DNA of 64,000 nucleotides. Origin: Nissolia schottii. Lineage: Eukaryota; Streptophyta; Magnoliopsida; Fabales; Fabaceae. The stretch is from assembly GCA_003254905.1 (NCBI GenBank), contig QANU01102670.1, positions 703,335-767,334 of the forward strand. Direction: 5' to 3'. This document shows positions 1 to 8,684 of the stretch, piece by piece. Numbering within the stretch: the first letter of the stretch is position 1; each line of letters starts with the position of its first letter. Below the pieces are notes generated by a model that worked only from the letters and a program-made list of their open reading frames with translations, was not told the origin of the DNA and did not search any database. The translations under genes were made by a program, and so were the position numbers.

Positions 1-1198
1 GCACCTGTGCTTGAAGAAATTTAGCCAAACGTGGCTGTAAAAAATTATCGGAGCTTCCACCATCTATGAAAACCTGTATAGGAATGCCATTTATGCTGCC
101 TGTGAACCGTATGTCCTTGATCCCCCTGTCACCATTAAGAGCATTTAATGACAGTTGTTGAACGATTTCTGTGCTTGTATCTTCGCTTATGTCGGTTATC
201 TGCTGCTGATTGTCTGTTTCAAACAAGTCCTTCTCCTGATCTTCTTCCATTTGCATGATTATCAAGTGTTTGTTGGGGCATTTGTGGCCAAAACTGTACT
301 TCTAATCGCAGGTAAAACAGAGTCCTTGTTCTCTTCTGAATTGCATCTCAGATGGTCCCATCTTTTTAACTAGTGGTGTGTTAGTCCTCCCTTTTGACGC
401 CAGGGTATCAGGATTAGGTAACAGTGGTGGTAAGTTACTCCGAGGTCCTCTCGGTTGTTGAGAAAATTGGGGATTCCAAGTGTGATTCCTGGTGTGGTTG
501 GTATGATATCGAGCCCCTTGGCTATATTTTTCCTCATACAGCCGAGCTAGTGAAATAGCCCTGAGTATAGATTCTGGGCATTGTGCAACTACATCCCGTT
601 TTATATCTTCCCTTAGGCCACTTATAAAACAATCGGGCAGAGCCTCAGGGCTAATGCCATAGACGCGATTCGCTAAGGACATAAATGAAGTGTAATAGGC
701 GTTAACAGTGGTCTTCTGAACTAGTTTAAACAAGTTACCTCGTGTCCCTTCAAACGACGATGGTCCAAATTCCAGTTCCATGGCTCGCGTGAGCTCCTGC
801 CATGAGTGGAAGGGATACGTTCGCTCCATCATCTGGAACCATGGAATGGCATCACGTTCCATGTGTATCGATGCGATAGTTAGCCTTTCCGCGTCCTCTG
901 TCTGATAGTAATCGAAGAACTGATTGGCTTTAAATATCCAATCGAGCACTCCTGAACCATCGAATTTCGGGAAGTCGAGCTTCACGTTCCTTACCGAAAA
1001 TGGCTGCCTCTGGAAATTTGCTTGATCATTGTGGCCGGAGTTCTGCCCGCCGTGGTTATCAGAGTAAGCCGTCGTGTGGAGGTAAGTTTGCAGAGTTGTC
1101 TCGAATGCTATAATCCGAGCATCCTGCTGCTCTCTGGCCTTGGCTGCCTCCTCGAGCAACTCCATTACCCTCTTCATTTCAGATTTCTCTGGCGCCAT
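1..1198 (-). mobile_element. LTR retrotransposon gag-protease fragment, degraded
   Basis: The - strand reads from ATG at 1198 through a 298-aa Gag (retrotrans_gag type: an acidic, coiled N terminus, then the conserved W-F/W-x-E-L core) to a stop at 304-302. The stop falls inside the zinc knuckle, directly after CFTCD. Reading on in the same frame to base 1 completes the CX2CX4HX4C spacing, then an acidic linker, then a retropepsin-like site (IDGGSSDNF, near 45-77) where plant elements usually have D-S-G. RT and integrase lie beyond the left edge. Gag followed by protease in one frame fits Ty3/gypsy elements. The in-frame stop and altered active site indicate an inactive relic. No flanking LTR or target duplication was recognised. 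The ORF continues upstream of 1198 without a better start; the ATG at MAPEK was chosen because Gag-like sequence begins there. Confidence 0.85.
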
Positions 1199-1639
1199 GG
1201 CAGGTAATGAAAGCACCAAATTATGTAACGAAGTTTGATAAGAAAAATAAACCACCAAGTCCAATGGGTCTCCCAATTACAGGCCCAACAGTAATTAACA
1301 ATGAAACAGTATTAGAATTACGAAAAACAATTCGAATAGCTCCAACGGTCGAGAACAGAGCTTCCGAAGGAACTGCCGAGCACAGAGAGATTACGCCTCG
1401 CGATCACCGCTCCCCGTGGCCTCCCCGACGAGCTCACCCGGCGAGGATGAAGGACCACGGAAGGGGGTTGCGCTCCGGTTGACGCGAGCTACGTTTCCTT
1501 TCTCGCTTGCTTCTGCGCTGGCCCAGTTCTTACGGATCCGGCGCCACGCGTCCCTGTTCGTTAGCTGCTTTCCCCTTTTGGTTTATTTGCTGTTGTGCGT
1601 TGTTTGCTGTTTCTGTTTCTATGCCTTCTTTGCCCTTGT
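1199..1639. other. Junction between gag fragment and LETM1 pseudogene
   Basis: About 440 bases with no convincing gene. On the - strand the part next to the gag ATG (1199-1330) may be retroelement leader; it contains TTGGTGCTTTCAT, resembling sequence near primer sites of some plant gypsy elements, but no clear primer-binding site or LTR end was found. 1380-1600 is unusually GC-rich for the window. Its origin is unknown. Confidence 0.35.
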
Positions 1640-2640
1640 AATTATTCAATTTGCCTTCCTTGCCCTTGTTGCTCGTTGCACTGTTCCCTAACATGTTGCC
1701 ATCGACATTTACAGACAAGATGAAAGAACAGGTAATTACTGATGAATATTGTTTTTGCTGTTTGTCTGTTCTCCTTGCGGAGTATGTTAGCTCAGCTCAT
1801 GATGAACTGTGCATAAAAGTTTATGCATGCAGTGATTGTTCGTTTTCTCGTTTGTTTGTGAGAGTGGTCTTCTGTTTAAATCCTTTTGTTCCATCTATCG
1901 CCAAGGGAAAGAGAAATATATAACTGCGCAGCCACTATGAGAACTGCCCCAGCCAGTATTGAAGATCCTATATAAAGGACATTTCCTGAAGAACGATGTC
2001 AACATGAATGTCTATTTTTCACTAGTCTACATCTCCTTGTTACATATTGTAAATGTGCTAATATATGTTACATGTTTTCTGGCAACCCCTGGTTCTTAGT
2101 GGCGACGACCCTGATTGGAAATTATTTTTGCGAATGCAACATAATCAATACCATTGATATTAGCCAGTTTATATCAAATCAGACTTTTGTGTCTGTGAAT
2201 GTTATTTTGTTATTAAGAATGTGTGGGGATTTGCATTGCCTGTTGGTAGGGTTTCTGCGAGACTCAGTTGCTCATTGTGTAGGAAGCATTGAAAAGAAGA
2301 CTCAAGGCAAGAATAGAATATGCAAGATTTCTCCAGGATACAGTCCTAGAAATGGCAAGAGAAGTACAAGACTATCGTAGTGGAGAGCGAAAGAAAACAG
2401 CTGTGAAGATCTTGATGATTTTCTAGACATGGTGAAACACTCAGTTTAAATAACTCTTTTAGTCTTTCTGTTAAGATGTTTTTTGTTTATTTTGTCATTT
2501 GTACCCTTTATATGCTTTATGCAGATTAGAAGAGGTGCATGTCTGTCCATTGAAGAAATTTTGGGCTTTGCTAAGTTGTTTAATGATGAACTTACTCTAG
2601 AAATTTTGAGTTGATAGTTGTGTATTGTTTGTGACTATTT
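1640..2640 (+). pseudogene. LETM1 pseudogene fragment (genomic duplicate)
   Basis: Base-level similarity to 10690-11620 of the intact LETM1-like gene downstream, covering the end of exon 2, intron 2, exon 3, intron 3 and the start of exon 4. The first piece still encodes [10 protein letters not shown] and ends in the same GTAATT donor. Exon 3 similarity starts near 2287 ([17 protein letters not shown]) and breaks at about 2400, where two extra bases (GCTGTGAAG against GCTGAAG) shift the frame. Similarity is lost just before the exon 4 donor, near 2610. Because introns are kept, this is a DNA-level duplication and not a retrocopy. There is no start codon, EF-hand or other domain, so it cannot make a LETM1 protein. 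Confidence 0.9.
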
Positions 2641-2865
2641 GTTGTTTGCTGTGTGGTACAAAATAAAGTTGATAGAACTTATTTTTGTTGTGTGTTCAAT
2701 TTTGAGGTTTCCCTCCTCTCCCAATAGTCAATGTTGTGGCATTGGGTAAACAGTTAGGTTTTCACATAATCAGTGACATTTAAGGCATTAGTTTTCATGG
2801 AAACAAATAAAAATTTGATAGGTATATCCACTAAAGTGGTTCTAACATTAACAACGAAAATCAAA
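2641..2865. other. Spacer, nothing recognised
   Basis: AT-rich sequence after the pseudogene; no gene or repeat boundary seen. Confidence 0.5.
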
Positions 2866-3785
2866 CATATTTTATGAAAATTTACACCCTATTTATAATA
2901 ATAGGAAAGTAATTATGTTTTGTTAATAAAAAGTAACCGAAAAGAAGAGGAAGGTAATTTTCAAAAAATGGAAAATAATTTTTAAATTGGTCCTCAAATC
3001 CATCCGATAATATTTTGTAAAAGTTTACTCCATCTTTATAATCAAAGAAAAGTAATTATCATTAGTTAATAGCCAAATAGAAAATGAATTTTTTAAAAAA
3101 TGAAAGTAGTTACTCCCTTTGGTCTTTATTATTTGTTCGCTTAAAAAATTTTGTACTCATTTTCATATCAATCTATCTACGCAATTGAATGAATACATTG
3201 ATCCGAGAATGTACTAAATTTATCAAATGACAAATAAAAAGATCAAAAATAACATTTCTTTGGTCATTAACTTATTTTTTTAATTGACATAATAATAATA
3301 ATAATAATAATAATAATGTTTTATGAAAATTTACTCCATATTTATAATAAAAGGAAAGTAATTATCATTCGTTCATTAAAAAAATAATTAAAAAAAGGTA
3401 ATTTTCAAAAAATGGAAAGTAATTTTTAAAATCAGTCCTCAAATCCATCCATAATATTTTGTAAAAAATTTACTCCATGTTTATAAATAATCCATGAAAA
3501 TTGTTTATCGTTTGTTAATAAAATAATTGAAAGCGAAAATAAATTTTTGAAAAACAAAAGGAAAGTAATTACTCACTCGAGTCTTTTTATTTGTCGGTTA
3601 ACAAATTTTGTACATCCTCGTATTAATGTATTTAGACAATTAATTGACTATATATATTAATATGAGAATATATTAAATTTGTCAAATTATAGATAAAAAA
3701 AGATCGAAAAGAATATTTCTTTAGCCATTTACGTAATTTTTAATTGGCATAATAATAACAATATTTTATGAAAATTTACTCCTTA
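2866..3785. repeat. Tandem repeat, ~450 bp unit, two copies plus a partial
   Basis: The phrase TTTTATGAAAATTTAC recurs at about 2868, 3319 and 3766. In the first two it is followed by matching text (GGAAAGTAATTAT, then TCAAAAAATGGAAA, then GTCCTCAAATCCATCC, then a TTTACTCCAT phrase). Each unit contains a foldback (about 3110-3275 and 3570-3725) whose arms contain GTCTTT-ATTTGT and its complement, so a MITE-like element appears to have been duplicated with its flanks. An (AAT)n microsatellite sits at 3288-3318. A partial inverted relative of the unit occurs at about 4625-4785. Confidence 0.75.
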
Positions 3786-5299
3786 TAGATACTTACTATA
3801 AAGATGGTACCAAAGTAACTAACTTTTGGTCTCTACAACTTCCATTGAACTTTTAAAAAAAAAATCCATATATATATGTGTGTGTGTGTGTATGGGCTTT
3901 CTCTGCTGCCCCCGCAAAATTCAATGGTATCAGTACCACAATCATTCAGATATAAGAAGATATTAATACTATCATACAAATTATATTATTTTTTATCTAA
4001 AAAGGATGTTAAAAATAACTAACTTTTGGTTTCCACAAACTCCACTGAATTTATTTTTTTCAAATTCATACACATTTATTGATTTAATTAATTAAAATAA
4101 AATAAAAAATGGTGAAATTCACCAAAAAAAAAACAAAAAACTAAAGTGATACAAATCTCTCACAACTCACTCACCACTACATCTTTACTCACTACACGAT
4201 ATTTAATACTTGATAGGTAGAAACCACCTATTAAGACACATTATTATTAATGGATAAAAGGAGCAGGAAAAAAAATTGGTCTTTAATTTTCTTTTAATAC
4301 TTGTCAATTGTTTTATTTTTTGCACTCATGTATCATTATTATTAAAAAAGACATTAACATACATTTCATTATCTATACTCCACTCTTTACTATTAACAAA
4401 GTGCTTGCAACCCTACTAGTTCACATCATAAAGGTTGAGAATAAAATTTATATGTCTTGGGAATAAAAAATTATTATTAAAATATGAAAATCTCCCTCAA
4501 TTATTTTACTTCCATTCATTATTACAAATTAAATAAGAGAGGGTATTTTAAGAATTATGACATACATGCTTAAGAATGTGATTTCGATGATGAAATTTTG
4601 AACCTTAAAATAAGTGTCCTGCAATAAGTCCTCAAATTCATCCGATAATTAGATTGTACAGGAAGCCTATCAAGACTTTGCTGGTGAAGTGTAATATTTG
4701 AAATGTAATCATTACGTTTTTACTATCTAGCGGTAATTAATTTCCTTCTATTATAAAGATAGAGTAAATTTTCATAAAGTTTGTTATCATTAAAATAGAT
4801 CACACCTTCACACGGTCCCAGCAACTCGAGTATACTGTGATGATTGAATATTTTAGGAAACTAACAGAAAATTCTAGAACACAAAACTAAAACAGCAACA
4901 ACGAAACAAAAATTCTTTCCAGCTGAATAAAGAAAAACAGAAATACTCTATGCACCCAAATTGTATACACTTGTACATACATCATTCAATTATACACAAT
5001 TAATGATCATTATACGTATAACATACATTTTCTAAAATTATATACAATGTGCCTCAATCCCAAACTCATTCTTGTCATCGTTTTCACTCATCGTCTTCAT
5101 CCTCTTATCTTTCTTCTGTTATGTTTATCATCGTCATCCTCGTCATTCTATCATCCTCTCATCACCGTCATCCTTCTCATCCTCCTCGTCTTCGTCCTCT
5201 TGTCATGTGAAATTTGATTAAAATGGAATTAAGATGATAAAAGGTTGTTTTTCTTTTAAAATGGATGAAAACTATCTTTAACAACAGAGGTAAGAGTGT
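3786..5299. other. AT-rich intergenic DNA
   Basis: No gene seen. It holds a short TA/TG microsatellite (3870-3892), a partial inverted copy of the upstream tandem repeat (about 4625-4785) and a CATC/CTTC-rich tract at 5065-5205. Nothing else was identified. Confidence 0.5.
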
Positions 5300-6292
5300 A
5301 TGTTGCAGAATATGATATCTGATTGGAGTGCACAAAGTAATATTGCAGAATATGATATCAGATTGTAGTGCACAAACATTATATGACGTTATGCACAAAC
5401 ATTATATGACATTGTGCACAAACATTAAGCAGTTGTTTACAACACTGTGATTTCACTCAAACATAAATAAGTTCACAATCTTTATATATTTTAAATGGAC
5501 AAACTTTATAAAAATTAGTTCACATACATGTGCACACACACTTTTATACATTCTAATGCATAAACTCTACATATGTGCATATTACTTAATGCATAGTTAA
5601 GTATTTTTGTAGAATATGATATCAGATTTTAGTGTACAAACATTATGTGACGATGTGCACAAACATTATATGACCTTGTGCACAAACATTAAGCACTAGT
5701 TTGCAACACTGTGATTTCACTCAAATGTAAATAAGTTCACAATCTTTATACATTTTGAATGGACAAACTTTACAACAATTAGTTCACATACATGTGCACA
5801 CACTTTTATACATTCTAATGCATAAACTCTACATATATGCATATTAGTTAATGCATAGTTAAATATTTTTGCAGAATATGATATCAGATTTTAGTGCACA
5901 AACATTATATGATCTTGTGCACAAACATTAAGCACTAGTTTACAACACTGTGATTTCACTCAAACGTAAATAAGTTCATAATCTTTATACATTTTGAATG
6001 GACAAACTTTACAACAATTAGTTCACATACATGTGCACACACACTTTTATACATTCTAATGCATAAACTCTACATATATGCATATTACTTAATGCATGGT
6101 TAAGTATTTTTGCAGAATATGATATCAGATTTTAGTGCACAAACATTACATGACGATGTGCACAAACATTATATGACCTTGTGCACAAACATTAAGCACT
6201 TGTTTACAACACTGTGATTTCACTCAAACGTAAATAAGTTCACAATCTTTATACATTTTGAGTGGACAAACTTTATAACAATTAGTTCAGAT
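5300..6292. repeat. Tandem repeat array, ~240-265 bp units
   Basis: Units start with GCAGAATATGATATCAGATT at about 5343, 5607, 5871 and 6112, with a partial start at 5304. Each contains one to three copies of GTGCACAAACATTATATGAC-like motifs, then TTGCAACACTGTGATTTCAC, a GTTCACAATCTTTATA phrase and TGCATAAACTCTACATAT. Spacings are about 264, 264 and 241 bases. Diverged copies of the motifs continue to about 6850 (for example 6775-6830). Arrays of short internal repeats like this are common in non-autonomous DNA transposons, but terminal repeats were not securely found. Confidence 0.85.
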
Positions 6293-6440
6293 AAACCTAG
6301 TCACATAAACCCTAAACCATAACAAAATATATTTGTGCATCTTTTTCAGAGACGTGATGTTAATCGAGCAGTGAAAACTTGCTCATTAACTATGTCACGA
6401 GGTAGATTCAATTGAGTTGTTCTTTTTGTCCTTCAGTATG

Positions 6441-6510
6441 TGCTTCTTCCAGAACCTTCTTATTGGTGTGGAAATCCAGCGTCATGCCAGAATAGTTGTT
6501 GACCAGCTGA
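6441..6510 (-). pseudogene. Ribosomal protein eS17 gene fragment, captured
   Basis: On the - strand, codons at 6503-6441 read VNNYSGMTLDFHTNKKVLEE. The stretch YSxMTLDFHTNKKVLEE is diagnostic of the N-terminal part of cytosolic ribosomal protein eS17 (RPS17), which normally reads Y-S-R-M there. Similarity starts close to CAG-GTG-ATC of the usual exon and fades after LEE; about 25 residues of a roughly 140-residue protein are present. It is flanked on both sides by the GTGCACAAACATTA repeat motif, so it is a gene scrap inside the repeat-rich element and not a working gene. The preceding - strand codons (6510-6668) are open but unrecognised. Confidence 0.75.
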
Positions 6511-7400
6511 TGCACAAACATTACAGTCACACATACACAAAATTTATATGACATTGTGCACAAACTTTGCATCGGTGCTGGATTGTGTGAAGCATATTTG
6601 CCAGCATCCTTAGCAATAGTTGTCCCTTTGAGTGATCGTGGAGGAACTATTTCTACAACAACGAACAATTAACATCACGAGTTTAATTCAAAAGCTTTTA
6701 CTCACACCTTTATACATTCTAATGTATAAACTTTACATATATGCATATTACTTAATGTATAGTAAAGTGATATTGCAAAATATAATGTCTGATTGGAGTG
6801 CACAAACATTATATGACTTTTTGCACAAACATTAAGTACTTTGTGTACAACACTGATTTCAGTCAAACATAAATTAGCTCACAATCTTTCACACAATGCT
6901 TTGTGTTTTCACTAAACCTATACACCCTTACATGCATCACCAAATTATAAAGTTAGACGGAAGGCATATCAATGAAAAACATAAACAGTAAACTTAGTTT
7001 TGATGTACTCACCATTGTTTGTTTTCTTGGGGCGATATTTGATTGTGCTTGCTACATATTTGTACAAAGAGCATGATGAGGTTGCAGAATAGAGACGAGA
7101 GTGAAGAGTGAAAAAGATTTGACGATAATGGTCATTGAAACAGTTCGTGTGTTTGAATCCTTATTTTCTAGGCAAGGAAGTGGGAGGGTAAAGGTTACGC
7201 GTGTGTGTGACGCGCAAGTGAGCGAGAGTGAGAGTGTGAGTAGAGTTGGCAGTTAATACATGGGGCCCACCGTATATTAATACAAGTGTATGTATAGTGT
7301 ATGAATTTAGAGTGTACATGTAGCATAGCTGAAAGAAAAAAATAGCAACTAAGAGAGAAAAGAAATAAAGAATTGAGAAAATATGCCACCAATCAAGCAA
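6511..7400. other. Right part of repeat-rich, transposon-like region
   Basis: Contains diverged copies of the GTGCACAAACATTA and TGCATATTACTTAATG motifs to about 6850, then non-repetitive sequence with a purine- and GT-rich tract at 7160-7260. No transposase reading frame was seen. Limited similarity between about 4965-5010 and the complement of 7270-7330 hints at degenerate inverted ends, but this is weak. Confidence 0.45.
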
Positions 7401-8489
7401 TCACACTTTTTTTGGGATTTATCTTCGCCTTGTTCGAGGTATGGTCGTTGAAAATAATTTTGACTAACAATTTTCTGAAATTAGATATAGTTCTTCTCAA
7501 GAACTCATTCATAGGACCTTGTTACATTAAGTAACAATATCCAAAAAGAGTGGTACAACAAGGACAACGAGGAGACTTTTGTGAATAGTAGCAAAAATAG
7601 TATGAGAAGGGGAGAAATAAAGTTTGTTGTATGGTCTTGCACACAAGAGTATAAATAGAGATAATGTTGCTTAATAGTTAAGTTGAGCCCAATAATCATA
7701 AATAAAAGGTAGCAACTCAATAAGATGAGACATGAGAATTGTGCATGTGTCATGGTTATATATAAAGGTGAAATGGTGTAGTGCCATGAGTCTACAAACA
7801 TAAAGGAGGACAACTGGGATTCGCCAGGGCAATTCCATGTAGTGTGAGCTCGGGATTAAGGTGATGGAAATGTTCAGGTCTTGGTTCACATAACTCTTTG
7901 TCCTCGTAATAGTTCTGGTTCATTGTCTTGTGTTATGTCAAGTTAAGAGTTTAACTCTTTTCTCACAGAAGATTGATGCACATCAAAATCTATGATTAAA
8001 AAAAGAGTCTAGAATTTTTTATTGGTATAAAAAAAATAAAAATAAAATTATTATTGATCATTTCTTTAGAATGATATTTTAACCGCAAATTATGGTTATA
8101 ACTCCTAATAAAAAATAGAAAATGGTCCATATTCAAACTAAACATGATTAATTCATTTCTTTTTGATACTTAAAAATACATTAATCACAATAAAATTTAA
8201 ACGTAAAATCTCATACGTACTACTTGAGCAACAAGCCAGGGAGGGGTTCGGAATTTGAATCGGACCCATCCAAGTCGAAGCCAAGAAACACATGCCCAGA
8301 ATTGCCCTTCCATAAGGAGAGAATCATAGGGTCCAAAAAGCAAAAAAACGTGGTAGATGAAGGGGCGAAATGGTAAAATCGAAGCAGATACTACTCTCGC
8401 CCGCCGTCCACGTCGTAAAATAAAAACCCTTAAACCCCTCATTCTAGTTGGCCATTGCCTCTCTGACACCGTTACACCCTAAACTCATC
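7401..8489. other. Intergenic DNA upstream of LETM1-like gene
   Basis: No gene recognised. Short open frames on the - strand lack codon or protein character. The 3' end of this stretch will include the promoter of the LETM1-like gene; no unambiguous TATA box was identified. Confidence 0.5.
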
Positions 8490-8684
8490 TCTCTCTCTGT
8501 ACTCTCTACTCTCTACCTCTTCATCCCCTCCCTTGTAATAAGCTCTCACTCTCCAGTTTCTTGCAATTCACCTAATCTTCTTCTCTTCTAATTTCATTTT
8601 CACATGTGCTTAATTGGAGAGTTTTAAGTTTAGATTTCCTTTTTTTATTTTATTTTAATTTGTTTGATCACAGATTTTTATACA
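8490..8684 (+). promoter_or_regulatory. Pyrimidine-rich leader of LETM1-like gene, possible 5' UTR intron
   Basis: A CT-rich tract at 8490-8530 has the look of a plant core-promoter or 5' UTR pyrimidine patch. A strong polypyrimidine run ending TTGATCACAG at 8673 lies 11 bases before the ATG and looks like a 3' splice site. TTGTAATAAG near 8533 is a candidate donor, giving an inferred leader intron of about 139 bases. No transcript evidence is available here. Confidence 0.45.

Noticed and set aside
1530-1718. - strand open frame across the LETM1 pseudogene border
   Set aside because: Low-complexity Lys/Asn/Gln sequence antisense to the pseudogene; no domain or start context.
5177-5398. Possible CRISPR-like array because of regular repeats to 6290
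   Set aside because: Units are ~250 bases with no short repeat plus unique spacer pattern, and the host is a plant.
7161-7889. Several hydrophobic short frames on the - strand
   Set aside because: Arise from T-rich complement of purine-rich DNA; overlapping frames, no conserved motif.
8197-8469. - strand frame upstream of LETM1
   Set aside because: Arg-rich chance frame in the promoter region; no recognisable domain.
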